64,000 nt of DNA from Pyxidicoccus caerfyrddinensis (GCF_010894405.1 NZ_JAAIYA010000006.1:434001-498000); one strand, 5' to 3'. Positions 25,800 through 35,401 are shown, counted from the first letter of the stretch. Numbers and translations: made by a program. The notes: a model not told the origin generated them from the sequence alone.

Positions 25800-26600
25800 T
25801 CAGCTCGGCTTGGGTGACTTGCGCCGGGCGTTGCGGTGCTGCTTCTTGGGCGGGGCCTCCGTCACCTCGGCGAAGCGCGCGCCGGTGATGCCCGCATGCT
25901 CGAGGGCTTCCTTGATGCCCTCGGAGACGATGAGGCTCACCGGCCAGCCCCAGGAGCGGAAGACGCGGGCGCCGTCCGTCTTCTCGGGGTCGATGCGCAG
26001 GCCGCGCACGGTGCGGTAGTGGCCCACGCGCTCGGGCCGCCCGTCCTCGGGCGTGTAGCGGCGGACCTCCGCGCACTTGCGGTCGTCGATGCAGTGCACC
26101 AGCCGGGTGGCGACGAGGATGAAGTACGGCTCGTCGCAGTCCTCCACCTCCACGGGTAGGAGCTGCACGTCGTCGGGCGCCAGCTCGCGGAAGATGGACG
26201 CCACCCGCGCGTGCACCACCGGCGTGAGGCCGGCGCCGGCGAGGGAGAAGTCGAGCGGGCGGCCCGGAGGCTGGACGGTGGAGCGCAGCTTGCCCAGGCC
26301 GCGCACCGGCGTGCCGGAGGTGAACTGCCAGACGGAGTCCACCTTCTTCTTCCGCTCCAGGGAGAAGGGGTCCCCCAGCTCGCGCCGGCCGGGGGCGCGG
26401 AAGTCGTCGTGCAGGTCGAAGTAGCGCACGGGCCGGGCCGCCCGGGAGGGGGCCCGGCGAGCGGCCGACATCCGGCGGGAGGGCGCCTCGGGAGACACCT
26501 CGGTCGGAGTCTCCCACAGGGTGTCGGCACGGGGGCCGTCAGCCTGTCTCGGGGAGCGTCGCGCCAGAAGGCGAAGCGCCTCGGTCAGCCGCCTGAACAT
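25800..26600 (-). CDS. Imm11-family immunity protein (orphan)
   Basis: 266 residues. The N-terminal 55 residues are Arg-rich and probably disordered. From YFDLHDDF (residue 60) the sequence follows the Imm11/DUF1629 plan common in Myxococcus: PGRPLDFSLAGAGLTPVVH, then EVEDCDEPYFILVATRLVHCID, then RVFRSWGWPVSLIVSEGIKEALEHAGITG near the end. Imm11 proteins are predicted immunity factors for polymorphic toxins. No toxin gene is adjacent: an unrelated metallophosphoesterase lies upstream and the kinase downstream, so it is an orphan that could protect against a toxin received from other cells. Confidence 0.85.
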   Translation of the reverse strand: MFRRLTEALRLLARRSPRQADGPRADTLWETPTEVSPEAPSRRMSAARRAPSRAARPVRYFDLHDDFRAPGRRELGDPFSLERKKKVDSVWQFTSGTPVRGLGKLRSTVQPPGRPLDFSLAGAGLTPVVHARVASIFRELAPDDVQLLPVEVEDCDEPYFILVATRLVHCIDDRKCAEVRRYTPEDGRPERVGHYRTVRGLRIDPEKTDGARVFRSWGWPVSLIVSEGIKEALEHAGITGARFAEVTEAPPKKQHRNARRKSPKPS

Positions 26601-26614
26601 CCGCCGATTTTACC

Positions 26615-26633
26615 CCCTCCCCGCCAGGGAGGG
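26615..26633 (-). terminator. Possible terminator after metallophosphoesterase
   Basis: CCCTCCC and GGGAGGG pair around 5 bases between two minus-strand genes. No U-run follows, so the call is weak. Confidence 0.3.
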
Positions 26634-26701
26634 AGCACGTCGCATGCACCGCCCTGGCTCCCCTGCCTCCTCCCCGGGCGGCCGGTGCCCGCGGGCCGTG
26701 G

Positions 26702-27409
26702 CTACCAGCGGGTGTGCAGGGAGTAACCCGCGGTGCGGGTGTCCAGGCTGAGGAAGGAGAACTGGCCCTCCGAGCACGTGCCGCTGTTGAGGAACAGGCG
26801 GCTGCCGTGCTCCACGCGCATGCCCAGGTGGGTGTGCCCGGTGACGACGATGTCCGCGCCGCTGTCGTTGGCGCGCGCCAGGGCCCACTGCTGGAAGGAG
26901 CAGTGCGCCGGGTCCGGGAGTGCGTTCGTCAGCCGCGCGTCCAGCGTCTGGAACATGCGGAACATGGCCCGCAGCCGCATCCGCCGCAGCCAGGCGCCCG
27001 CCCACACCGCCGCCTCGGACAGGAAGCGCGCCTTGCGGATGACCCAGTCGTGGTGATGCCCGTGGGTGAACAGCATCCTCACCCCGTCGGCCTCCAGGAC
27101 GAGCTGCTCGGGCGCGCCGAGCAGCGTGCCGGCCACGAGGTCATGGTTGCCGTGGATGTAGTGGTACTGGGGCCGCGCGAAGCGCTCGACGATGTCCGGG
27201 TGGGCCGCGCGGGCGGCGGCGAGCTCGGCCACCTGCCTTCCCGGAGTCCGCGAGGTGAGTGTCTCGAAGATGTCACCGAGCAGGACGATGCGCTCGAAGT
27301 TGCTCTCCAGGAAGCGGAGGAAGCGCAGGAAGCCGGACTCGTCGTGCCCGAAGTGGTCGGCGGCATCGCGCCGCCCGAGGTGCAGGTCCGAAATCACCGC
27401 GATGCGCAT
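26702..27409 (-). CDS. Calcineurin-like metallophosphoesterase
   Basis: 235 residues from the ATG at 27409 (MRIAVISDLHLG). The dimetal motifs are in order: D8-x-H10 in SDLHLG, GDIFE near 45, GNHD in YIHGNHDL, FTHGHHHD and VTGHTHLG. It resembles small UDP-diacylglucosamine hydrolase (LpxH)-like or general phosphoesterases; the region between the fourth and fifth motifs is helical and Arg-rich, which may contact a membrane. Substrate is not clear. The gene is divergent from the DUF5916 gene, with about 90 bases between them. Confidence 0.92.
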   Translation of the reverse strand: MRIAVISDLHLGRRDAADHFGHDESGFLRFLRFLESNFERIVLLGDIFETLTSRTPGRQVAELAAARAAHPDIVERFARPQYHYIHGNHDLVAGTLLGAPEQLVLEADGVRMLFTHGHHHDWVIRKARFLSEAAVWAGAWLRRMRLRAMFRMFQTLDARLTNALPDPAHCSFQQWALARANDSGADIVVTGHTHLGMRVEHGSRLFLNSGTCSEGQFSFLSLDTRTAGYSLHTRW

Positions 27410-27499
27410 GGGTCTTCCTCGCTCCTCTCGTTGGTAACGCGCTCGGGGATTTCCAGCCACGTGACTCTTGCGGGCGGGTGTGTACCGTGCGCCATTTGC

Positions 27500-30139
27500 A
27501 TGGGTCTTCGCGTCGTCCCGTTCACGCTCTGCATGTTGCTCCTGGGGGGCTCGCTGGCACACGCCCAGGTTCCGGGGCCTCGCCGGAAGACGGCGGCAGT
27601 GCGCGTGGAGCAGCCGCCCGTGCTGGACGGCGTGCTGGACGACGAGGCTTGGAAGCAGGCCACCTTCACCACCGACCTCATCCAGAAGGAGCCGGACCAG
27701 GGTCTCCCCGCCACCCTGCGCACGGAGGTCGCATTCGTCTACGACGAAGACGCGCTCTATGTCGGCGCTCGGATGTTCAGCGACTCGCCAGCGGACATCG
27801 AGACGGTGATGACGCGCCGTGACGAGAGCGGTGTGGCGGAGCGGCTCATCGTGTCGCTCGACACCTGGCATGACCGGCGCACGTCCTACAGCTTCGCGGT
27901 GACGGCCGCGGGCCAGCGCGTGGACTGGTTCCACCCGGTGGACAGCGAGTACGAGCGCGACTTCTCCTTCAACCCTGTGTGGCAGGCGCGCACCCGACTG
28001 ACGGGCGAGGGCTGGGTCGCGGAGCTACGGATTCCCTTCTCCCAGCTGCGCTTCAACGACGGGGACGAGCAGGTGTGGGGGCTCAACCTCAACCGCTACG
28101 TGCCGCGCCGCAACGAGGACGACTTCTGGGTGGCGGTGCCGCGCCACGTCACCGGCTGGTCCTCGTGGTTCGGTGACCTGACGGGCGTGCGCGGCGTGCG
28201 GCCCTCGCGCCGGCTGGAGCTGCTGCCGTACGTGGCGGGCGACTGGCAGGTGAACTCCGGGCGCAACCCGCGAGCGGGCACCCCGTTCGACGCGCGTCGC
28301 GACTATGCGGGCAGGGTGGGCGGCGACGCGAAGGTGGGCCTGGGCCCCAACCTCACGCTGGACGCCACGGTGAACCCGGACTTCGGCCAGCTGGAGGCGG
28401 ACCCGGCGGTGGTGAACCTGAGCGCCTTCGAGACTGTCTTCGAGGAGCGCCGGCCCTTCTTCACGGAGGGCGCCCAGCTCTTCACCGGCAACGGCCCCGC
28501 GTATTTCTACTCGCGCCGCATCGGCGCCTCGCCGCGCCTGCTCGGGGACCTGCAGTCGCAGCGCGACTTCGTGGAGGCGCCTCGGGCAAGCACGCTGTGG
28601 GGCGCGGGGAAGCTCACCGGTCGGCTGGCGTCGGGCCTGTCCGTGGGCGCGCTGGCGGCCGTCACCGGCCACAGCTTCGCGGACGTCTACGACTTCGACA
28701 CGTCGGAGGAGGGCCGGGTGAAGCTGGAGCCCTTCACCGGCTACGGCGTGGTGCGTGTGCAGCAGGAGCTGGGCGAGGGCTCGATGGTGGGGGCGATGCT
28801 GACGGGCGTGAATCGCTCGCTGACGACCACGGGCCAGGGCGAGAGCCTCGCCTTCAACCTGCCCCGGCAGGCGTACACGGCGGGCGCGGACGCGTCCTTC
28901 CGCCTGGGCCCGGGCAGCGAGTACGCGCTCACCGCCTACGCGGGCGGCAGCTACGTGAGCGGCACGCGCGACGCCATGCTGCGGCTGCAGCGCTCCAGCG
29001 CGCGCTACTACCAGCGGCCGGACCAGACGTACGCGACGCTGAACCCGGAGGCCACGTCGCTGTCGGGCTACACCGCGGGCGCGACGCTGGAGCGGCTGAG
29101 CGGCCGCAACTGGCTGTGGAGCGTGCGCGGCTACGCGGAGTCCCCGGGCTTCGAGCTCAACGACGTGGGCCGGCTCCAGTCCGCGGATGAGCTGACCGCG
29201 GAGGTGAGCCTCACGTACCGGGACACGGACCCGGGCCGGTGGCTGCGCGGCCTGGAGGCGACGCTGTCGCTGTTCAACAGCCTGAACTACGGCGGGGTGC
29301 GCCAGTCCACGAGCTTGTCCTCGACGGTGAATGCCACGCTGCCCAACTTCTGGACGGCGGCGGTGACGGCCACGTACCTGCCGCGCGCGCTGTCGGACGT
29401 ACTGACGCGCGGCGGGCCGCTGATGCAGACGGGGCAGGGCGTGGACGTCATCGCCGAGCTGGCCAACGCCTTCAGCGCGACGACGCGCTGGAGCCTCGAG
29501 GGGAAGGCGTGGCGCTACGAGACGGGCAGCCACGGCTACACGGTGGGTGGCAGCCTGGGCGTGCAGCCCACGCGGCGGCTGCGCCTGGCGGTGGAGCCGG
29601 GGCTGTCGCGCTACACGGAGGAGCCGCAGTACGTGGCCACGGTGGCCGGCGGCCGGCCGGAGACGTATGGCTCGCGCTACGTCTTCGGCGCGGTGGAGAG
29701 GCGCGAGCTGTTCGCCCGGCTGCGCGTGGACTTCTTCGTCACCCCGGACCTGAGCGTGGAGCTGTACGCGGAGCCCTTCGCGTCCAGCGGGCGCTACAGC
29801 CGCTTCGGTGAGTTGCTCCAGGCGCGGGGCCGCGCGCTGCTCCGCTATGGCGATGAGAACATCACGCGCGCGGAGGGACAGCTGCGGGTGGTGGACGCCA
29901 CGGGGACGACCTTCGTGGTGGACGACCCGGACTTCAACCTCCGCTCGCTGCGCAGCAACCTGGTGGTGCGCTGGGAGTTCCGGCCGGGCAGCACGCTCTT
30001 CTTCGTGTGGCAGCAGGACCGCTCCAACGAGCAGGCCCTGGGAAGCGTGCTGGAGCCGGACGCGCTGGGCAACAGCTTCTCCGCGCCGGGCAGCCACACC
30101 TTCGCGGTGAAGCTGGCCTGGTGGCTGCCGGTGAACTGA
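27500..30139 (+). CDS. DUF5916 outer-membrane protein with CBM9-like N-terminal domain
   Basis: 879 residues from the ATG at 27500 (MGLRVVPFTLCMLLLGGSLAHAQ, signal peptide). Residues about 35-215 match the CBM9-like domain of this family: PPVLDGVLDDEAWKQA, LYVGARMFD-like strand, EGWVAELRIPFSQLRF and WGLNLNRYVPR. From about 220 the DUF5916 barrel follows, with typical VNPDFGQLEADPAVVNLSAF and FEERRPFFTEGA, then many amphipathic strands to the C-terminus (FAVKLAWWLPVN). Similar proteins are widespread in Myxococcota and Bacteroidota and are suspected to be outer-membrane channels or surface binders; the substrate is unknown. It is monocistronic. Confidence 0.93.
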   Translation: MGLRVVPFTLCMLLLGGSLAHAQVPGPRRKTAAVRVEQPPVLDGVLDDEAWKQATFTTDLIQKEPDQGLPATLRTEVAFVYDEDALYVGARMFSDSPADIETVMTRRDESGVAERLIVSLDTWHDRRTSYSFAVTAAGQRVDWFHPVDSEYERDFSFNPVWQARTRLTGEGWVAELRIPFSQLRFNDGDEQVWGLNLNRYVPRRNEDDFWVAVPRHVTGWSSWFGDLTGVRGVRPSRRLELLPYVAGDWQVNSGRNPRAGTPFDARRDYAGRVGGDAKVGLGPNLTLDATVNPDFGQLEADPAVVNLSAFETVFEERRPFFTEGAQLFTGNGPAYFYSRRIGASPRLLGDLQSQRDFVEAPRASTLWGAGKLTGRLASGLSVGALAAVTGHSFADVYDFDTSEEGRVKLEPFTGYGVVRVQQELGEGSMVGAMLTGVNRSLTTTGQGESLAFNLPRQAYTAGADASFRLGPGSEYALTAYAGGSYVSGTRDAMLRLQRSSARYYQRPDQTYATLNPEATSLSGYTAGATLERLSGRNWLWSVRGYAESPGFELNDVGRLQSADELTAEVSLTYRDTDPGRWLRGLEATLSLFNSLNYGGVRQSTSLSSTVNATLPNFWTAAVTATYLPRALSDVLTRGGPLMQTGQGVDVIAELANAFSATTRWSLEGKAWRYETGSHGYTVGGSLGVQPTRRLRLAVEPGLSRYTEEPQYVATVAGGRPETYGSRYVFGAVERRELFARLRVDFFVTPDLSVELYAEPFASSGRYSRFGELLQARGRALLRYGDENITRAEGQLRVVDATGTTFVVDDPDFNLRSLRSNLVVRWEFRPGSTLFFVWQQDRSNEQALGSVLEPDALGNSFSAPGSHTFAVKLAWWLPVN

Positions 30140-30277
30140 CGCCGTCGCGGCTCCCTACGCCTTAAGTGGTACAGCCCCCATGAGCGGATTCCCTCACGCT
30201 GGCGGCCGTCCGTGCATGTCGCGTGGACGCCGGGGGCCTCGCCAGAGACTCCCACTGGCCACACCTGGGAGTCCTGA

Positions 30278-32899
30278 ATGCCGCTGTCCCACCGCTCTGC
30301 CCTGGGGTTGCTCACCACGGCCGCCCTGGCCCTCTTCGCCATGGCCTGTACCTCATCGGAGCCCGCGGACTCCGACTGTCCCGAGGCGCAGACGTCCTGT
30401 GACGGCGCCTGCCTCGACCTGCGGACGGACTCCCGCAACTGCGGCGCGTGCGGTTACGCCTGCTCGGCGGGCACCACCTGCACGCAGGGCGCCTGCGCCG
30501 TTGAGGTGGCGTGTGGCAACGGCCGGCTCGACACGGGCGAGGCGTGTGACGACGGCAACCGCCGGGGGGATGACGGCTGCACCTCGCTGTGCGCGCTGGA
30601 GCCCGGCTACACCTGTCCTGGCACGCCCGGCGTCTGCGCCACCCGCTGCGGCGACGGGGTGCGCGCGGGCGGCGAGGCCTGCGACGACGGCAACACGGCC
30701 GCGAGTGACGGGTGCTCCGCCGCGTGCGCGGTGGAGCCCGGCCATACCTGCTCCGGCACGCCCAGCACCTGCGCCACGGCCTGCGGCGACGGCGTGCGCG
30801 CGGGGAGCGAGGCCTGTGATGACGGCAATGCGGCCGCCAATGATGGCTGCTCCACTGCCTGCGCGCTGGAGTCCGGCTACGACTGCACCGGCACTGCGCC
30901 CACCGTCTGCGCGGCCCGGTGCGGAGACGGGCGCGTGAGGGGCGCCGAGTCCTGCGACGACGGCAACACCACGCCGGGGGATGGGTGCAACGCGTCCTGC
31001 AACGTGGAGGCGGTGTTCGAGTCCGAGGCGAACGAGACGGTCGCCACCGCGGACGTGCTGCCCTGGGTGCCGGCGCGGGCGTTCGGCGCGCTGGCGTCCG
31101 GGACGGACGTGGACGTGTACCGCTTCACCCTCGCCGCGGTGTCCGACCTGCGCATCACCACGGACGACAGCCGGGGGCCCCAGAGTTGCACCAACCTCGA
31201 CACGGCCCTCGAGTTGCTGGACGCGGACGGCCACGTCCTGGCGAGCGACGACGACGACGGGCTGAATCTCTGCTCCCTGCTGGAGCCGGCAAGGGACCCT
31301 CAGCTGACGCACCTGCGTCCCGGGACGTATTACGTCGCCGTCAGGCCCGTGTTCTTCAGCGGCACCGTGGCCCTCCCCTATGGCCTGAGCATCCAGCGCG
31401 TTGCCACCTGCGGCGACGGTGAGCGCACGGGCAGCGAGACGTGTGACGACGGCAACACGGCGGACGGCGACGCGTGCAACCGCTTCTGCCAGGTGCCGCC
31501 CACCCTGGAGGCGGAGCCCAACGGCACGACGGCCACCGCCAGCGGCCCGCTGACGCCGGCGGTCCTCTTCGGCGGCGCGATTGCCTCCTCGGGTGACGAG
31601 GACTTCTTCCGCTTCACCCTCACCGCAACCAGCGACGTGTCCCTGGAGGTCTTCGACGAGGCCGGGCCGTCGAGCTGCCTGGACATCGACCCGGGCATCG
31701 CTCTGCTCGACGCGAGCGGCGCGGTGGTCGCCTCCAACGATGACGGAGGTCCGGCGGACTGTCCCCTCCTCTCGGCGGAGCAGGGAGACCGTGCCCTGCG
31801 GCGGCTCGCCCCGGGCACCTGGTACGTGCGCGTCCGTTCTTCCACGGGCGAGCCCATCCCCGGTTACACCGTGCGCATCGGCTACGAGGCCGTGTGCGGC
31901 GACGGCCGCATCACTGGCAGCGAGGAGTGCGACGGGAGCAGCCTCTGTACCAGCACCTGCGAGCGCGTCGCGGTGTGTGGCGACGGGCTCCTCGACGCGC
32001 CCGAGGCCTGCGAGGACGGCAACACCACGGACGGCGATGGCTGCGGCCGGACGTGTGCCGTGGAGGGCCTCACCTCCGTGGAGGTGGAGCCCAACGGCAC
32101 CCGTGCCGACGCGGATGCGCGCGCCACCGGCGACTCGCCCGTGCGCATCACCGGCGGTGGACGCCTCTCCGGTCTCCTGTCCGGAGCAACGGACGTGGAC
32201 CTGTACCGCGTGGAGGTCTCCGCGCCGGGCGTGGTGCGCTTCGAGACCTTCTTCGGAGGGCTCCTGCGTTGCGAGGCGGGAGGCGACACGCGGGTGCGGC
32301 TGCTCGGCGCGACGGGCACCCTCGTCTCGGAGTCCTACGACGAGGGCCTCCGCACGTGCGCGGCGCTCCTCTACCACCTCGCGGCGGGTGTGTATTACGT
32401 GGAGGTCTCCGCGAGCCCGGGCGCGGAGGTCCCCTTCGCCTACGTCCTGGAGACGACCGTCCTGGCCAGCGCGGGGTCCGAGGCGGAGCCCAACGAGGCG
32501 CTCGTCAGCGCCACCGTGCTGAACCTCACGGACGGGGAGGGCTCCATCCTCGCGACCCACCCCACCGCGAGCGACGTGGATGTCTTCCGCATCACCGTGC
32601 CCGCGGGCGGCCGCTCGCTGCGCGCGGAAATCAGCGAGGGGACCGGCACCGAGACCTGCGAGTCCAACGGCGTCGACAGCCAGCTCACGCTGCTCGATGC
32701 GAGTGGCCAGCAGCTGGCCTCCAACGACGACGGAGGCCGGGGCTTCTGCTCGCGCCTCGACGGCCTCGGCCAGACACCGGATGACTCCGGCGCGAGGCTC
32801 CTGGCGGCGGGCACCTACTACCTGCAGGTGCGCGCAGCGAGCCTGGCGACGGGAGAGGACGCCCTCTTCAACTACCGCCTGTCCGTCACCCTGCGCTGA
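30278..32899 (+). CDS. Lipoprotein with seven DUF4215 cysteine repeats and four PPC domains
   Basis: 873 residues. Signal peptide ends FAMAC (lipidated). Residues about 30-75 are cysteine-rich. DUF4215-type repeats of the form CGDGxxxxxEACDDGN...DGC occur six times in full form and once degenerate (CGDGRITGSEECDG): four in tandem before residue 250, one near 390, and two near 550-600. Four pre-peptidase C-terminal-like units alternate with them, each with EPN and a D-x-DxxRF/I strand plus a LRPGTYYVAV-like end. It is probably a surface lipoprotein; repeat number may vary between strains. The start has no strong ribosome site. Function unknown. Confidence 0.88.
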   Translation: MPLSHRSALGLLTTAALALFAMACTSSEPADSDCPEAQTSCDGACLDLRTDSRNCGACGYACSAGTTCTQGACAVEVACGNGRLDTGEACDDGNRRGDDGCTSLCALEPGYTCPGTPGVCATRCGDGVRAGGEACDDGNTAASDGCSAACAVEPGHTCSGTPSTCATACGDGVRAGSEACDDGNAAANDGCSTACALESGYDCTGTAPTVCAARCGDGRVRGAESCDDGNTTPGDGCNASCNVEAVFESEANETVATADVLPWVPARAFGALASGTDVDVYRFTLAAVSDLRITTDDSRGPQSCTNLDTALELLDADGHVLASDDDDGLNLCSLLEPARDPQLTHLRPGTYYVAVRPVFFSGTVALPYGLSIQRVATCGDGERTGSETCDDGNTADGDACNRFCQVPPTLEAEPNGTTATASGPLTPAVLFGGAIASSGDEDFFRFTLTATSDVSLEVFDEAGPSSCLDIDPGIALLDASGAVVASNDDGGPADCPLLSAEQGDRALRRLAPGTWYVRVRSSTGEPIPGYTVRIGYEAVCGDGRITGSEECDGSSLCTSTCERVAVCGDGLLDAPEACEDGNTTDGDGCGRTCAVEGLTSVEVEPNGTRADADARATGDSPVRITGGGRLSGLLSGATDVDLYRVEVSAPGVVRFETFFGGLLRCEAGGDTRVRLLGATGTLVSESYDEGLRTCAALLYHLAAGVYYVEVSASPGAEVPFAYVLETTVLASAGSEAEPNEALVSATVLNLTDGEGSILATHPTASDVDVFRITVPAGGRSLRAEISEGTGTETCESNGVDSQLTLLDASGQQLASNDDGGRGFCSRLDGLGQTPDDSGARLLAAGTYYLQVRAASLATGEDALFNYRLSVTLR

Positions 32900-33045
32900 G
32901 CCCGGGCCGGGGCGCACCCGTGAGGAAGCGGCGGGGCCTACCACCGGTGAAGCCACCTGCTCTACCGTTCGCCCTGCGCTCCAGGGCGGGGGGCGAAGTC
33001 CTCCCGTCTCACGGAGCTCCGTGCCTGGTTCCAGGGGAGAACTCC

Positions 33046-33930
33046 ATGCCGCTCCGCTCGATGCGTCCGCTGTTGTTGCTGGCCTCGCTGGTCATCGGCT
33101 GCTCACCCGGCCTCCGGGTCAACGTCCTCGAGCCCGCGCGGGTGAATGTGGGTGCCTCGCGCAAGCTCGTGGTGGTGCAGACGGAGGGGCAGTCCATCGT
33201 GCAGGACGTCGTCCTCCAGGAGCTGTACCGGCAGAGCCGGCAGGACGGCTACTTCTCGTTCGCGGACCGCACCCACGCGGGCGGCACCGTGAAGCGCACG
33301 GGGAGCGAGGTGCAGCTGCAGGGGGACAAGGCCATCGCACTGGAGCAGGGCGAGGTCGGCCTGCGCATCGACGTGCTCGGCTGGGACACGGACCTGGAGA
33401 AGCGCCAGCTCGTGGTCAAGGATGAGAAGGGCAGGATGCCGAAGAAGACCCGGAACCAGGTCTTCGTCGCGAAGCTCATCCTCGGGGTGACGGCCTTCAA
33501 CTCCGCGGGCAAGGTGCTGCTCGCGGAGGAGGAGTACGCGGGCGAGTTCGAGTCGGAGCGCGTGGACATCCTGCTGCGCACGGTAGCCGGGCAACTGGTG
33601 GACCGCGTGCTCCGGGACCTCACCCCGCGTCAGGTCTCCCACTACCTGCGCATGGATGACGAGGACGCGGCGCAGAAGGACATCGTCAAGGTGGCGGAGA
33701 AGGGCGACGTCGGACAGGCCATCACGCAGCTGACGTCCTACGTCGAGCAGCATCCGGACAACGCGGGTGGCTGGTACAACCTGGCCGTGCTGCTGGACGC
33801 CAGCGGCGAGTACGAGAAGGCGCTGGAGCACTACTCGCGCGCCATCTCCCTGACCTCGAAGGACTTCTATGTGAAGATGCAGGAAGCGTGCTCCAGCCGG
33901 CTCGCGAGCCGTCAGGCGCTGCGCGAGTGA
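33046..33930 (+). CDS. TPR lipoprotein upstream of ECF sigma gene
   Basis: 294 residues from the ATG at 33046, with GGGGAGA upstream; a second ATG at 33061 is possible. MPLRSMRPLLLLASLVIGC is a lipoprotein signal. The middle part has mixed alpha/beta with EVGLRIDVLGWDTDLEK and KVLLAEEEYAG. The C-terminal 70 residues hold TPR units (NAGGWYNLAVLLDASGEYEKALEHYSRAI). It is followed after 24 bases by the sigma factor gene and so probably forms one operon with sigma and anti-sigma; it may report an envelope condition to them. Related to curli-assembly CsgG-like lipoproteins only loosely, if at all. Confidence 0.85.
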   Translation: MPLRSMRPLLLLASLVIGCSPGLRVNVLEPARVNVGASRKLVVVQTEGQSIVQDVVLQELYRQSRQDGYFSFADRTHAGGTVKRTGSEVQLQGDKAIALEQGEVGLRIDVLGWDTDLEKRQLVVKDEKGRMPKKTRNQVFVAKLILGVTAFNSAGKVLLAEEEYAGEFESERVDILLRTVAGQLVDRVLRDLTPRQVSHYLRMDDEDAAQKDIVKVAEKGDVGQAITQLTSYVEQHPDNAGGWYNLAVLLDASGEYEKALEHYSRAISLTSKDFYVKMQEACSSRLASRQALRE

Positions 33931-33954
33931 TGTGGCTGTTGGGAGGAGTCGTCG

Positions 33955-34545
33955 TTGAGTCCGGAGTCCACCGCTCCCCGGGGAGGTCCCACCGCGCGGG
34001 CGGCGTCTCCGGCCTCGGACGACCTGACGGCGCTCTACCGGCGCTTCGGCCCCGCCGTCCACCGCAGGGCGCTGTCGCTCACCCGTGACGCCGAGGAGGC
34101 GCTCGACGTCACGCAGGACACCTTCCTGGCGTACATGAAGGTGCGGGGCACGCCGCGCGACGAGGCCTCGCCGTTCACGGTGCTGTATCAAATCGCCACC
34201 TATCGCGCGGTGGACCGCGTGCGCCGTCGCGCGCGCTGGTCCGGCAGCCTGGGCCCGCTGTCGGTGGAGGACGAGGACGCGGAGGACCGTCGCCAGGAGG
34301 CGGCGACCTCGCACACGGGAGGGCTGGAGCGGGTGGAGGCCCTGCAGGACCTCGCGCTCCTCACCCAGGGCGAGGACGAGGACGTGCTGACGGTGGCGGT
34401 GCTCTACTTCGTGGAGGGGCACACCACGGAAGAGGTGGCGCAGGTGCTGGACATGTCGCGCAAGACGGTGTCCCGGATGCTGGCGCGGTTCGCGGAGCGC
34501 GCGCAGAAGCGCAGCCTCCGCCTCTCGCCCGGAGCGACGCCATGA
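33955..34545 (+). CDS. ECF-type sigma-70 family sigma factor
   Basis: 196 residues from a TTG at 33955, chosen because GGGAGGAG lies 7 bases upstream. Region 2 is seen at residues 24-95 (LTALYRRFGPAVHRRALSLTRDAEEALDVTQDTFLAYM, YRAVDRVRRRARW) and region 4 at residues 130-185 (AVLYFVEGHTTEEVAQVLDMSRKTVSRMLARFAERA). The linker is acidic and sheds light on no known subclass. It overlaps the next gene by ATGA, the standard sigma/anti-sigma pairing. Confidence 0.93.
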   Translation: MSPESTAPRGGPTARAASPASDDLTALYRRFGPAVHRRALSLTRDAEEALDVTQDTFLAYMKVRGTPRDEASPFTVLYQIATYRAVDRVRRRARWSGSLGPLSVEDEDAEDRRQEAATSHTGGLERVEALQDLALLTQGEDEDVLTVAVLYFVEGHTTEEVAQVLDMSRKTVSRMLARFAERAQKRSLRLSPGATP

Positions 34546-35246
34546 GCGCGGGTGAGCGCCGCATCAAGGATGCGTTGCTGGAGCGCTACCTCTCGGACGC
34601 ACTGGCGCCGGAGGCACGCGGTCAGCTGGAGTCCGTGCTGGCGGAGTCCGCGCCGGACCGGGCGCGGCTGGAGGAGCTGCGGGCGGACTCCGCGGCGTTC
34701 CTCGTCCAGCACCCGCCCGGGCCGCTGGTGGCCCGCTACGAGGCCGCCGAGCCCGCGCGGCGGCGGCCCTGGTGGCTGCTGCTGGTGCCGGCGCTCGCGG
34801 CCTCGGTGCTGGTGGGGGTGTGGCCTCGCGAGAACCCGTACACGGTGAAGGGCACGGTGTCGCTGGTGCTGCACCGCAAGGCGGGCGACGGCAGCGCGCG
34901 GGTGGAGCCGGGCGCGACGCTGGCCCCGGGAGACGTCCTCCAGTTCGAGGTGAAGGCGGCGGAGGACGGCTACGTCGCGGTGCTCAGCCGTGACGGGCAG
35001 GGCACCGTCACCGTGTATCACCCGTTCGGAGGCACGGAGGCGGCGCGCTACCAGGCGACACGTCCGATGCTGCCGGCCGCGATCGAGCTGGACGAGGTCC
35101 GAGGACACGAGGAGGTATACGCGCTGCACTCGCGCGAGCCCTTCGCGCTGGACTGGGCCGTGGCCGCGCTGACGGAAGGCAAGCGGCTGGACGCGGTGGC
35201 GCCCCGGGGCGTGGCGGTGGAGCACGTCGGCTTCGACAAGCGCTGA
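34542..35246 (+). CDS. Anti-sigma factor with DUF4384 domain
   Basis: 234 residues, start ATG overlapping the sigma stop. Residues 1-70 are a helical cytoplasmic zinc-free anti-sigma-like part (LLERYLSDALAPEARGQLESVLAES). One membrane segment follows (WWLLLVPALAASVLVGVW, 76-93). The outer part is a DUF4384 domain (VEPGATLAPGDVLQFEVKAAEDGYVAVLSRDGQGTVTVYHPFGG). It should hold the sigma factor until an envelope signal releases it. In myxobacteria this domain pair is often linked to caspase-like or TPR proteins; here the TPR lipoprotein upstream is the likely partner. Confidence 0.88.
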   Translation: MSAGERRIKDALLERYLSDALAPEARGQLESVLAESAPDRARLEELRADSAAFLVQHPPGPLVARYEAAEPARRRPWWLLLVPALAASVLVGVWPRENPYTVKGTVSLVLHRKAGDGSARVEPGATLAPGDVLQFEVKAAEDGYVAVLSRDGQGTVTVYHPFGGTEAARYQATRPMLPAAIELDEVRGHEEVYALHSREPFALDWAVAALTEGKRLDAVAPRGVAVEHVGFDKR

Positions 35247-35401
35247 CCCGGGCCCGGAAGCACCGCGAAGAAAAAAGTCCCACGGAAAATCCCCCGCGCG
35301 ATGAACGAGAGGCGGGGGCGCGATGGTGGGCTCGGGTCCTTGGGGGACCCGTGCCGCCAGTCCTGTCGGGCGCCCTCCGCCATGCAAGGGGGAAGGTGAA
35401 G

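Noticed and set aside
30353..32956. Minus-strand open frame of 867 codons
   Set aside because: Shadow of the DUF4215/PPC lipoprotein gene.
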